This document shows positions 46,421 to 57,700 of a DNA stretch of 62,978 nt, in pieces. The notes under the pieces were generated by a model that searched no databases, was not told the origin of the DNA, and saw only the letters and a list, made by a program, of their open reading frames with translations. The stretch comes from Rhizophagus sp. LPA8_4_AMF (Eukaryota > Glomeromycota > Glomeromycetes > Glomerales > Glomeraceae): assembly GCA_021464525.1 (NCBI GenBank), contig JADRCO010000051.1, positions 1-62,978 on the forward strand, read 5' to 3'. A program made the position numbers and the translations under genes. The first letter of the stretch is position 1; each line of letters starts with the position of its first letter.

Positions 46421-48998
46421 TTAATACTTAAGTATCACGCGAAATACTTCGCATTCTTCTATAGAAAATACACCTTCAGTTTCTCTAATCGGTTTTTCAT
46501 AAGAATTTTTGCTACTACGACAATAATGAGAAAGTGTGTGAAGATCAAGCCCACATATTATAAGATCTCCATTACCAAATGATGGTCCATAATAGTATCT
46601 GTTATCTATAGCATATACTCTATCTGTTACGTGACTTAAAGTGTAACTTTCATTCCTATTAATGTTGTTAAAGGAAAAAATAAAACTATCCCGACAAAAG
46701 CCATAACTATTATCAGATTTCCATATAACCGGATTATATCCTCCAAGAATTTCGTTACTACCTGCCACTTTGACAATTGCTACAGTATGAGATTGATTAT
46801 CACAAATTTGATGAAATTTATCTGGATAAAATCCGTCACGAGATCCACGAAATAATAATTTAAATTCAAATAAAGTAGTTAACTCATCAGTAATTTTTAA
46901 TCCCTTAATCCATTTTGAGATTGTTTCCATATGTTGAAATGTAATAATTTTAGAATCAATATCTTTCGAATTAATTTGTTTATATATACGAGGTTTTGAT
47001 TTACTACTTGTCTTAATATTATTATCTAAAAACTCTCTTAATAATTCTACATATAATTCCTTGGGTAGAACTTTCTTATAAGGAAATACTTTATCTAAAA
47101 ATTCTTTGGACGTTAAATTATGGAATCTAATATAAGGTATACATTGTTGTAATGTATTCTTTAAAGTAATGAAATCATCTTTTGAAAAGTTTGTAACATC
47201 AGAGGGAAGTTCTGGATTTTGTGCTAGTCCCCATTTAAGTACATGTTCCCAAATTTGAATTTCGTTCATTTGAAGATTATCTTCTTGAATCACTGAAATC
47301 AAAAGTTTTTCTGGAATTGAAGTGAAATTTAACGATTTAAATATCTTATCCGGCTCTTTGGTTATCAAATCATTACAAAATTTTTGAAGACTCAAGAAAG
47401 AATCATTTTCAAAACTCGTTCGATATATCAAATTAAAATTTTGTTCCATCCAGTTTGTTTCATTTTCAATCAAAAAAGATTGTATATAAGTGATTAATTC
47501 CTGAAGTTTTAGTACATTGGCGGCAACTAATAATTTAATAATATCTGAGGTATCACATTCTTTCAAAGAAAGCCTACCACCATAAATATATCTAAAATAA
47601 AAATAAAAGTACTTGCTCGTGAGATTAATCAAATTGATATAAATAATTGCTTAAATAAGTTAATTCTTACCTTAAAATTATTTCAAAAATTTCAGGTAAA
47701 ATATTGGGTAATTTAATATGAGCCAAGTACCCATAATTTTTCTTTTTATTAGCTGACAAAATTTCTTGCAGGTAAGGAGATCGATAATTTAAGATAACCA
47801 TATGAGATCGAAATATTTTCACATTAGGATCGTTACCAACTTCTATAGTAACATCAAAATATTCGTCGTCACTCAAAATTCTAAGTAAATTTTGTGATAA
47901 TGTTGGTAAAAATTTAATATTATCCATCATGTTCGTTACTAATTTATTAGCATTTTCAGAATCCTCTAAGCCTATAGCTGGACTCAAAGTTAGGAGAGGA
48001 AAGTAGATATCCGCTAGGGCTGTATCCTTGGCAAATAGAATCACTGCCCAACCCATAATGGCTAGAACGACCAACCACAGTGGCACTGAAATAAGGGTCA
48101 CCCGAGAAATGCTCGTCAGCAGTGAATTTTGTGATAATGTTGGTAAAAATTTAATATCCATCATGTTCGTTACTAATTTACTAGCATTTTCAGAACTTGA
48201 AGTATAATTCCATTTTTGTAAAGTAAATCGCTGATTCTGGCCATCATTTTTCTCATGTAAAATGATAGGTGCCCAATTATCCATGCTTGCATCCTGTATA
48301 AGCACAGATTTAAGAAAAAATTTGATTTATCGTCAATATTTTTATATTTCTATCTCTAAATAGCACTTTAAAATATTTTACCTTGACTTCAAGAACAAAA
48401 CTTCGATCAGATCTCAAATTAATAGTATTGTTTTCATAGTCGTAATCCCATTCCTGATTTACAGCGGGTACAGCATGATTGTGAAATTGTATAATATGTG
48501 TACCTTAATGATGAAATTGAAATATTAAAATACGTTAATCTCTACTCAAGGGATTGAGTATTTAAATTCAAAAATAATAAATACTATATATAAGGTCGGT
48601 TATAACCAATAAATTGAATTTATTTACCATTTTGAATTTGACCTTGATTAGGAAAGAAAAAATTGGATTTAAAATTAGATTTTGATTTTGAATAATTCTA
48701 ATAATTATAATTATCGCTTACCTTCGTAAACATCGAGTACGAGACCGGATTTTTTGTTGACAATAAATTTACCATCAAAATACCAGAGTTGAGTACCAAC
48801 CTAAACGTAAAAAGAAAAATTAATTGGTTCAAATAAAGAACTATTTTATTAGAATATTAAATACAAAGACTTTACGTCATGGTCATCCTCAGATTTTTTA
48901 CTATACTGAATGATTTTAGCACTATCACTATAAGAACCATTTTCAACTTCAAGGACCTTTCCGGAATGTTCAGCAATAATCCAATAATAATCAATCAT
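46421..48998 (-). CDS. Ricin-type lectin-BTB-BACK-TLDc fusion protein C with a 78-residue insertion (six exons, 710 aa)
   Basis: Exons are 48998-48876, 48800-48722, 48642-48628, 48503-48382, 48293-47671 and 47591-46421. Four of the first five exon lengths match genes A and B; exon 5 is 234 nt longer because of an insertion that keeps the frame. The trefoil has GTQLWYF, NQEWDY and NQRFTL; BTB has YFDVTIEVGNDPN; TLDc has FRGSRDG and GGYNPVIW and ends ECEVFRVILKY. The added residues (about 143-220) comprise a duplicated KLVTNMMD..KFLPTLSQN segment flanking 54 residues of different composition with a hydrophobic run VPLWLVVLAIMGWAVILF. If made, this run could span a membrane between lectin and BTB. 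A retroposon lies in its promoter. Confidence 0.88.
47888..48195. repeat. 163-bp foreign-looking insert flanked by a 71-74 bp duplication
   Basis: Bases 47888-47961 and 48125-48195 are copies of one exon segment (one substitution and a 3-base TAT difference). Between them, 47962-48124 is about half G+C by eye, unlike any other exon in the window, and is open only in the frame of the gene. The long duplication is unlike a normal transposon target duplication. Filler DNA captured during break repair, a transferred fragment or an assembly chimera are all possible. The source is not recognised. Confidence 0.75.
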
Positions 48999-49114
48999 TT
49001 TTGAAATATTCAATAAAAAGTTTATTTGGAATGTAAAATTGTTTCTGCCAAGGTAAAAGAAATATCGTAAATTTGTAATATTTTGGTTGCTCGAGTAAGT
49101 ATAATATATTTGTT

Positions 49115-49369
49115 AGCCAAAATAGATACAGTTAAACAAAAAAAATACGAAGGCTAAGAAAAAGAAAGGCTAAAAAGAAATGATAAATATAGATAGTTAG
49201 ATAGATTACTAGTCATAAAATTAGATTAGTTAGTTAACATAAATGTAGTTAACCTTTAGATAGATACTTTATTGATTAGATGTCTAACGGCAATATTGTA
49301 ATCAATTATGTATTTTAATTATTACGATACTAATAAAGTTTTTTTTTAAAAAATAAAATAAATAAATAG
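49115..49369 (+). mobile_element. Short retroposon in the promoter of lectin gene C
   Basis: About 255 bp end in AATAAAG, poly-T and an A-rich tail (AAAAAATAAAATAAATAAAT). The element is flanked by the 10-bp duplication TATATTTGTT (49105-49114 and 49370-49379). It separates the conserved promoter block from the gene: the distance to the ATG is about 370 bp here against 70-135 bp in genes A and B. No coding capacity; a LINE or SINE 3' end is likely. Confidence 0.7.
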
Positions 49370-49420
49370 TATATTTGTTCGGTAACCGGAAAATCATTTT
49401 AACCAGTTACACTTACACTT
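49370..49420 (-). promoter_or_regulatory. Conserved promoter block of the lectin-BTB-TLDc genes (copy C, displaced)
   Basis: TTCGGTAACCGGAAAATCAT with TTTAACCAGTTACAC matches copies A and B. It has been moved away from the start codon by the retroposon at 49115-49369. Confidence 0.6.
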
Positions 49421-49850
49421 TGAACGGTACTAAAAAAGAATGAGATCGGCAAATCAAGGTCGGAACTATTAATTTTAGATTAAATAACGATGAAATGTTG
49501 AGATATATATATTTTAATATATGAAATAAATAAATTGTTTGCGATTTTTTTTTTTTAAATTATTGTTTAAAATATTGATCACTAATTTTTTCGTTATAAT
49601 AATATTTAGGAAGCAAATGAGAAAGCTTATTGTATATTCCTTTATTTCCTTTTTTTAGCTAAATATTTGAATAAACAAAAGATTATTAACAGTTGGATTG
49701 AACAATTGAATTGATTATATAATATTTTATAAAAAAATCGATGTGTGCAGAATTATAAACAACCCGTCTCATTTTTAAATTCATATACAAAAGCAGAAAA
49801 TTTTATTTATATGTATTTTGACATGTCGTCATTATAAGGACTTCCTAAGA
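49421..49850. other. AT-rich intergenic stretch
   Basis: No feature seen. Confidence 0.4.
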
Positions 49851-49851
49851 A

Positions 49852-50125
49852 GCGCACTATGCTCCTCCCATTAAAATTACGCATAGCACTATGCCGTACC
49901 ACAACCGACCGGTCCTATCGCGGGACTGCAGCAATAGCTGGTACCCACGAGCTTACTAAAAGTAAGCTCCTATGCTCCAACCCTCGCATAGTACTATACC
50001 GCTCCAAAAAAATTCCCAACCAGCCCTATTATGAGACTGCAGAAAAATCTGGTACTCACAGGCTTACATAGTAAGCACGCTATGCCCCCACCCATGCATA
50101 GCATCATGCTGCTCCAACAAAAGTG
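49852..50125. repeat. G+C-rich tandem repeat, about 2.5 units of 109-114 bp
   Basis: Units begin near 49851, 49965 and 50074 with (A)GC..CTATGCTCC, CGCATAG.ACTAT.CCG, CC..CCTAT, GACTGCAG and CTGGTAC.CAC. The third unit is partial. A 70-codon ORF over it is a by-product of the repeat. The composition is strikingly richer in G+C than the surroundings. Confidence 0.75.
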
Positions 50126-50814
50126 CCCAAAAAACAAGAAAACCCTTTTTTTCACCACTACCTCCAATATTTTTTTAGACGATTAAGCAATTATGAAGGC
50201 GAAAAAAGAGTATGATAAACTGAATCTGAATGAGATGAGGATAAAAAAGTAGGAAAAAAAGAGTGAGAGACGACAAAAGTAGAGTGAGCGAAAAAAATTA
50301 GTGGAAAGGGAAGACTACAAAATTTTATAAGTTTTGGATTGGAATAAAAATTAATAGTTTTTTTGATTAATCGATTGGCATAAAATTTACACAATTATTA
50401 TATATTCTGATTATATCTCCATGTATGATGACTCATGATTATATTGATTATGGCTAGTTAATCTTATATTGCTGACAGTCAATCAGGATTCTTTATATAT
50501 TTTATATATTTATATGATTTCTCATATAGTATGAAAGTAATATTTATTTGTAACTGGTATGAAGATCATACTTCGTTAATCACCAGCAATTACGTATCGT
50601 GTTTTTTTAAAAAAAATTTTGAACATTATCTCTCCCTAGTGGCTTATAACTAATTAATTAAGTGTACTTATGAGAAAGTAGTTATGTTGGATCTGGTTAT
50701 AAAACAAATAATATAGTATATACCATAATTGTAAACTCATAGTAAAAAATAAAATATGTATTACATATATACAAAATTTTCAAAAGATAAAATAAATAAA
50801 CTTTCAATAACACA

Positions 50815-51330
50815 GGATGTCAGGACCTTCCCGGATCTCAGAAGTCGAGTCCATTAGACATGTTTGACGTAAAAGTAAAAGTTGTATTTGTTATTTGAAT
50901 CTTTTTTATTACTTTTTAGTTTTTTGAAGAATAATTCTCTGCCTATTTATAAATGCAAAAATATGGTATTTGCATATTATTTTATGAGGTATACTTGATA
51001 ATAAGATAAAACGGCTTCGCCGTTTTATCCAATAATTATATTATCGTTTGACTTTTTTAATGTTCATATTGATAGTTAAAAAAGTTTATATGTAAAAGTT
51101 TAAAAGGTTTATATATATAAGTTTATTATTTTGTCATATACTAGTTATCGTATACTTCGTATTTTGCAGGTTACGATATTCAATATGAACCTATATGGCT
51201 AAATGATAATTTATCAATATAGTCATTCTTTTGCACTGAAAAAAATATCATTTATATATCAATTACACCATTAATCATACTTCAAATAAAGTCATTGAAA
51301 CGCCAATGCCCAGAAATCTTAATTAATCAT
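50815..51330 (+). repeat. Dispersed repeat, direct copy 1
   Basis: Shared pieces with 56655-57010: ACCTTCCC.GATCTCA, CGACGTAAAA, TTTTTTGAAGAA.AATT, CTATTTATAAATG, ATATCAATTACA.CATT and TTGAAACGCCAATG. Spacing differs, so the copies have diverged through indels. It is non-coding. Confidence 0.65.
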
Positions 51331-52575
51331 CAATTATTGAATTAACAACTTGTCTCTTTTTTACATCCATGTAGATCGTTTACTATTCCAAAATTATATA
51401 ATTTATTGTACGCAAAACACGATGACTACAAAAAAATAAGCTGTATTGATGTTCCGTGGATGTGTGGCGCAAATTTTGAATTAAAATAAAATGATATTTT
51501 ATTTTCTGTGATCACACATTTACTTATCATTTTTACTGCATAATATAATATTCTGATTTTATTTACGTGATGCGGTTTTAAATATGAATGAGATTTATTA
51601 TTGATCAAAAGAATTTTTTCTTGTCCACGTGATTAGCTAAATTATTTGTCACTCGCGTTACACTCTTCATTAATAAAAAACGTTTTCGCAACGTTTTCTA
51701 TTGTTTTAACAAAACCCGTTTCGGTCTTCAAATTTATCATTCACTCTCATTTGTTATATGTTAATTTCTTAACGCTGTATTGCTGGCGGTTTGAACACTC
51801 TAACAAATTTAAATAATTAAGAGTTTCCTAAGAATGATTCCATAATATTTAACACTACACTTATTCACCAGGATGTATGAATACAAAGAATTTAAACTAT
51901 ATATCCATTCGATGAAAATAATTCTTCAACGGTTATTAAAAATGTCGATTATCGATCATAACTGTGATACCATGATCTCATATATTATCGCCGTTTTCAA
52001 AATGATGTACGCTAAAATATTCACGAAAAAAAAAAATTATTTTAAATTTCGCGAAATCCAAGATTTCCCGGTGGTTTTATTTTGTAATAGATATAAAATT
52101 GGGTATTCCGAGTCGAAAACTCAAAAACTCATATCTTTAAGTTTACTACATATCGTTCTTAAGCGGCTATAACCACAATTCGCAATCCACTGGCTGGGTC
52201 ACACAATTAGTTTTCATGAAAAATTTTATTACTACTATTAATATTTTATTATATATAAATACCGAAAAAAAAATCTTATATTTGTAATCCTTTAGAACAA
52301 ATCAACATAAAACTTGTTGCGCCACGCAACATGAATTTCATAGAATGAAGGAAAGGACGTGAAACATAAATCTTTTATTCAGAAATTTACTGAGTGGAAA
52401 ACGTGTTGACCAATTTTAGTGGTGTTTGTTGTGTTTGAAATACTTACAAAATTTGGTAATTATCAAATATTCGTTAATCGTTTATTCCTATTAGAAATAG
52501 TCAATAGAATTAATTTCCAGTTAGATCTTCAAGGAATGTTAAAATAATTACAAATAATACTTACTAAAAATGTTA
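51331..52575. other. Intergenic, with a block repeated at 60.6 kb
   Basis: Bases 51625-51790 resemble 60575-60710 (ACTCTCATTTGTTA.ATGTT, TTCTTAACG). A 99-codon plus-strand ORF at 51873-52172 shows no recognised features and is not called. Confidence 0.4.
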
Positions 52576-52718
52576 TGTCGACTTATATACAGTACAACAA
52601 GGGAATATGGTCGTGACTTTGTGTAATAAGTCCAAGGTTTAGTTCTATTATACATTCATTTTTTTAAAAAATATTTGTAACTGGCTAGGGGCATTATAAA
52701 CTAGTAAATAAGTCGACA
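52576..52718. repeat. Small element with 11-bp terminal inverted repeats
   Basis: TGTCGACTTAT (52576-52586) and ATAAGTCGACA (52708-52718) are perfect inverted repeats 143 bp apart, the size of a short MITE. No target duplication is evident. Confidence 0.45.
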
Positions 52719-53115
52719 CAATCATGTAAATTCAGTATATTTTGATGTGAACTAAAGAAAGTGTAAAAATAAATTGAAAATTATCTTAGGAAATCATGAA
52801 CTCTAAGATATATTTATTGTGAAAGGAACATAGGTCATAGGGTATTATAAAGTATTGACTTATCATAACTTGAATATTGTCAAATGTTTTACATACTATC
52901 ATTAAATACTATTTGCATTAATAAATTACAAATATGAAGCTATAGTTGAATGTTATGAAAATACACTATATACTAGTGTAACGTAAATTCTGAACCACCA
53001 TATATTGTGATCGGCACGTTGTACAAGAAGAAAAAGCATGATTTGTTCGACTTTATGATTATTTTTATTGGACTGATCTGAGGAAAGTTACACATCACAT
53101 GACTGTCATTTTGAT

Positions 53116-53122
53116 TATAAAA
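53116..53122 (+). promoter_or_regulatory. TATA box candidate of the F-box gene
   Basis: TATAAAA lies 91 bp before the ATG at 53213, with an AC-rich leader (CACAACAAAAAAAT) between. Confidence 0.45.
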
Positions 53123-53212
53123 TAGAGTACGTAATCATACATATCCCGACAAATATATTTATCGTAACACAACAAAAAAATTTTGTGCACTTTTAACTTT
53201 TAACCATACAAC

Positions 53213-54631
53213 ATGTTTACGCTAAACGAAGATGTTCTTTATATAATATTCTTTAAAGAATTACAAGATGACAAAAATACTCTTTATTCGTGCCTTTTAG
53301 TAAATAAAACTTGGTGTAAAATAATTATTCCAATCTTATGGAAAAATCCTTGGAAGAAAAGAAATGAGAAAATATTATTTAACATAATTGTCTCATATTT
53401 ATCAGATGAATTAAGGAATAATATAAGTCAAGGAATTGATTTTTTGACAGATTCATATAAGAAACCTTTATTCGATTATATTAGTTTTTGTAGACATTTA
53501 AATTTTGTTGAAATTGAAAGGATAATTGATATGTATATTATCTTGGAAGAACGTAGATTTTCAATTCAAAATGATATAAACAACGTTTTTATTAATGAAA
53601 AAACAAGATTTACACATTTATATATACCTCGAAAATTTAATTATCAAATACATCTTATCCCTGGAGCTGAACTTTGTTTTTCAAGACTTGAATTTCTTTT
53701 TTGTAAAACTAGTGTAAATGAGAAAGTTGTAGGTGGTTTAATAGAAATATGTAAATCTATTAAAGAATTGGAAATTTTTATTGAAAATTGTAATAATAAT
53801 TATGAAATTATCAAATTAATTGAAAATCAAAAAAATTTACGTAATATAAATTTTATGAATGATGGAATTACTAATGAATCATTTTGTAAAATTCTTGAAA
53901 AGTCATTGATTAAACATGGGAATAATATACAATATTTTAAGATGACTAAACCACTTATTACAAATGTTCTTTCATCTTTTGTTAATTTAAAAATATTAGA
54001 ATTGGTTAGTAAATTTAAATCTCGAAATATTGAGTGGAATTGTTTAGAAAATCTCTCTTTACCTTGCTTACAGATTTTAAGGGCATATTATGTTCCAATC
54101 AATGTATTAACAAATTTAATCAATAATACAAGTGGATCTCTTATTGAAATCAATATTGATTATATAACTCATAGTCAAAATAGTAATAAGAGAATTATTC
54201 AGGATATTTATCAAAATTGTCCAAATCTTATGTACCTTAAAATATTATTAAAAAATAATAGTAATCTTGAATTAAAAAATTTATTAATTAAGTGTCCCCG
54301 TTTAGATGGATTATATCTTGTTATTAGTAATTTTATAATTAAATTTAATTGGGTTAGTTTATTCACAATATTGGCTAAATTTTCACCAAATTGTTTGTTT
54401 AAATTTAAATTTAGTTATTATTATAGAGAAATTGATTCAAATTCTTTGAAATTATTTTTTAATAATTGGAAAAGTAGAAATCCTATGTTATTACAAATAA
54501 TTCCAAGAAGTCATTCACCAAATGTAGAAAATTATTCATTGATAGATGAATATATAGCAGAAGGAATAATTAAAAAATATGATTATCATATGAATTATAA
54601 AAATGCATTTAAAGATTTTGAATGGATTTAA
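53213..54631 (+). CDS. F-box/leucine-rich-repeat protein, single exon, 472 aa
   Basis: The N-terminus (residues about 3-45: LNEDVLYIIFFKELQDDKNT, SCLLVNKTWCKIIIPILWKN) is a typical F-box, which binds Skp1 in Cullin-1 ubiquitin ligases. The rest (about 130-440) is rich in Leu/Ile/Asn with LRR-like strands (LEFLFCKTSV, LKILELVSKF, LPCLQILRAYY, CPNLMYLKILL, CPRLDGLYLVI) that would choose substrates. It ends NYKNAFKDFEWI. The frame is intact without introns. The low-complexity Asn/Ile/Lys bias matches the local A+T content. Large F-box families are usual in this group of fungi; the substrate is unknown. Confidence 0.9.
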   Translation: MFTLNEDVLYIIFFKELQDDKNTLYSCLLVNKTWCKIIIPILWKNPWKKRNEKILFNIIVSYLSDELRNNISQGIDFLTDSYKKPLFDYISFCRHLNFVEIERIIDMYIILEERRFSIQNDINNVFINEKTRFTHLYIPRKFNYQIHLIPGAELCFSRLEFLFCKTSVNEKVVGGLIEICKSIKELEIFIENCNNNYEIIKLIENQKNLRNINFMNDGITNESFCKILEKSLIKHGNNIQYFKMTKPLITNVLSSFVNLKILELVSKFKSRNIEWNCLENLSLPCLQILRAYYVPINVLTNLINNTSGSLIEINIDYITHSQNSNKRIIQDIYQNCPNLMYLKILLKNNSNLELKNLLIKCPRLDGLYLVISNFIIKFNWVSLFTILAKFSPNCLFKFKFSYYYREIDSNSLKLFFNNWKSRNPMLLQIIPRSHSPNVENYSLIDEYIAEGIIKKYDYHMNYKNAFKDFEWI

Positions 54632-55112
54632 AAAAAAAAAATATTTATTATATTTTTAGATTTATTTATTTAATTATATATTACATATATTATATTATCT
54701 TATTTATAATTACAAATATCAATAAATTATATATTTATTACTAGGAGGACTTCTAAAGAATTTAACAATTTACATAAATTACCATTATATTATGCGACAT
54801 TTCATCTTTCAGCCAGTAATATAGTTAATATCAAATTTAGCTGCAGTCCGCGAGTCAAATTTAGGTGACCCATATCTAAAAGCTAATTTCTGGTAGATGT
54901 CTCTATGGTTTTTCCTAAATCCATAAATCACCTTCCTATCCTTACCCTAAAGGCCTAAATGATGCGTTGAAGCAAGCAAAGTCCATGCTATCCTTAGCTT
55001 AAACTGGATATTGCAGGCAAGTTTTATAATATCTGTTTCATATTTTTCATATAACACTGGTCACTTGATGGATTATCACATTTAAGTATTTGATCGCTAT
55101 ATATTTGTTAAA
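54632..55112. other. AT-rich intergenic stretch
   Basis: No feature seen. Confidence 0.4.
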
Positions 55113-55124
55113 TATTTTGAAAAT

Positions 55125-55620
55125 AATTTTTTGCAAATTTTTGACAAACTTTTCGAAACAGAATTGGGATACGATGTTATCATTTATGCTGGAGAAGAGC
55201 CAAATATTACCCATTCGTACTGCATTGGATTGAGAAAAATGATGGAAAATTTATTTTAAGGAAGCCAAATATTTCTCCTCACTTGTTTATTAAAATTCTC
55301 AGGTAATATGCAATATTAATATATGAAATTTTTCTTGGAATTAGGTGAAATATATTAAATTATAATTATGGTTGACATTGCATGTTCTTCAATTCAATAT
55401 TTCCACAATAAATAATTCTAAAGGCCTGTAGTATTAAAACTCTTGATAGCAGTTGATAAACTTAATATTCAACAATTAATTTCTTATATTCAAGAATATT
55501 TTAATTGAGTACCAAATGAATTTTTGCAACAAAATCCAACTGATATTCTTAAAACTGTTTATCAGCATGAATTATTTACGGATTTATGGAATTTTCTCTT
55601 GAAAAAATTTGTATATCTCA
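55125..55620 (+). pseudogene. BTB-BACK fragment, frameshifted and truncated
   Basis: Pieces in order: FDKLFETELGYDVIIYAGEE (55150-55200), a deletion, then HWIEKNDGKFILRKPNISPH up to the family intron donor (CTCAGGTAAT, about 55302), then AVDKLNIQQLISYIQEYFN with a TGA, NEFLQQNPTDILKTVYQHEL and FTDLWNFLLKK. Similarity stops at about 55620, where sequence of the opposite orientation begins. It is most similar to the relic at 37.2-38.1 kb. Confidence 0.75.
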
Positions 55621-55639
55621 AAAAAATTAACAATATCAC

Positions 55640-56270
55640 AATATCTTTTACCTTAACATCAATAACAAAACTTCGATCAGATCTCAAATTGATAGTATTA
55701 TTTTTACAGTCGTAGTCCCATTCCTAATTAATAGTAGGTTTAACATGACTGGGAAATTGAATAATACGTATGCCTTAATAATGAAATTGAAATACATTAA
55801 CCAAATGAGTAGCGAGATTCTTTACCCAAGGAATAAAAGTTTTTAATTTTCCATGTAAATAAATAGGAAATAAAATATTGGATTTAAGACGAGTTACTAA
55901 TGAATGATGCATGCTTACCATTTTGAATTTTTCTTAATTAAAATAGAAATCAGATTTGGTTAATTATTGCTTACTTTCACAAACGTCGGGCACGAAGAAT
56001 TTTTAGTATTTTTTTATTGACAATAAAGTTATCAAAAAAACCAGAGTTAGAGCAACAACCTAATATATAATGGTTTACCAATAACTTTAATTTAAACTCA
56101 AGTAAAGAAAATAAAATAATTTAGTAACACATCATTTTTTTACCAAAATACTAATTGTAAAACATTATGTATAATTTAGCACTACTACAGTATGAACAGA
56201 TCCAGCTTTAACTTCAAGAACCTTTCCCTACAATCCAATAATTAATCATTGTTTCCTCCAAGAGATAAAG
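55640..56270 (-). pseudogene. Lectin part of a lectin-BTB-TLDc gene, decayed
   Basis: Read on the minus strand from about 56253 (ATGATTAATTATTGG) the exon order of lectin genes A-C can be followed: a shortened exon 1, exon 2 with frameshifts (55975-56060), the microexon region (TTCAAAATG|GTAAGC near 55915, apparently 14 instead of 15 nt) and exon 4 (about 55770-55655, LRSDRSFVIDVK-like). The BTB part is missing. The family promoter block lies at 56311-56346, which confirms the orientation. Confidence 0.75.
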
Positions 56271-56654
56271 GGAAATTTTGTAAGTACATATATTTTATTT
56301 ATTTAGCAAACGGAATATCATTTTAGCCAGTTGCGTTTATACTTTGGCAAAAAAGAATCAGATCAGGTGACTGGTTGAAAATCGATTAATTGATACCAAT
56401 TAATAATAAAAAAAAATATTTATCACTTACGAATTGTACCAATTTGTTTTTACTTGTATATTTAATTGTAAGAAATGGTGAATAAAAAAAAGTGGTTAGA
56501 ACCGAAATTGGAGAACAGACTCAGACTGAAATTACAATATCTCTAATCGTCGTGTTTTAAAAAAATATGAAACTGAAAATTTTTGCAACAACTTAATTAT
56601 TAAAAATAACTACACACCAAAAATAAATATTCAAAATGGCAAAACAGTGCTGAA

Positions 56655-57010
56655 CAGGACGGCCGACCTTCCCAGATCTCAAATTCGAAACATTCGACAT
56701 ATTCGACGTAAAAAGTAGTTCGAAAGCCATGGATTAAGGAATTCGATGATGCTGTAAAGATTAGGAAGATTTTTTATTAAGCTAAATATGCTTGCAAAAG
56801 TATTTTCATTTTGGGCATAATAATATTTTTATTTGAATTTTCTTTTGATTTTAATTTTTTGAAGAAAAATTTTCTGACTATTTATAAATGAAAAAACTCT
56901 TTACTGTTCTTTAACAAATCTTTTATTATTCATTGATATCAATTACATCATTGATTACTGTATACCCTTAATAGAATCTTTGAAACGCCAATGTCAAAAA
57001 ATCTTTTTAG
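56655..57010 (+). repeat. Dispersed repeat, direct copy 2
   Basis: Partner of 50815-51330; ends near TTTGAAACGCCAATG. Confidence 0.65.
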
Positions 57011-57099
57011 AAAACTCTTATATGATAAGCAGAATATGTACCGCAACTTTGGGTTTGAAATTACTGAAAATTGTTAGCGTTGAGCTGAGATCGGATCTT

Positions 57100-57700
57100 T
57101 TTTTGACACTTGACAAAATTGTCAGCAGGTTTTTTAGTGTAGTTTTAATTTCACTAGAAAATTTTTCATGGAGAATTTTTTTTCGTTTTTTTTATTGGAA
57201 TTTTTTTTATGATAGTATAGGTAAAGCTTTTCTTTGATAGAATTTCTTTGGTAAAGTTTTTTAATAAAGGAAAGATTTTTTTTTTTGATAAGGAATTTCT
57301 TTTGAGAATTTTTTTAATAGGCGAAAATATTTTTTGGTGGATAATTTCATTAGAGAATTTTTTTTAATAGAGTTTGTTTTTGATAAAGAATAGCAAATTT
57401 TTTAAACCATTTTTTTTTAATATAGAAATTCTTTTGAGGATTTTTTTTTTAATGGACAAGAATCTTTTTTGATTTTTTTTTAATAGGAAAATGTTGGAAA
57501 ATTTCGTTAGAAATTGTTTCTTTAATAGGGATATTTTTTTTTATAAGAATATTATTAGAGAATTTTTTCTTTAATAGAGGAATTTTTTTTGATAACTTTG
57601 TTGGTTGAAAAGTTTTTTTATAGATGAGTCTTTTTTTAACAGAGAATTTCGTTTAGAAGCCTTTTAATAGAAAATTTTAATTGACATAATTTATTCATCG
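57100..57700 (+). repeat. T-rich degenerate tandem sequence
   Basis: About 25 imperfect units of GAATTTTTTTTAATAGA-type words follow each other. ORFs over it (for example 56980-57237) are composition artefacts. Confidence 0.6.

Noticed and set aside
49859-50071. 70-codon plus-strand ORF
   Set aside because: It follows the 110-bp tandem repeat unit and has no independent support.
51873-52172. 99-codon plus-strand ORF
   Set aside because: No recognised motif, no paralogue in the window and A+T-driven composition; kept as unannotated.
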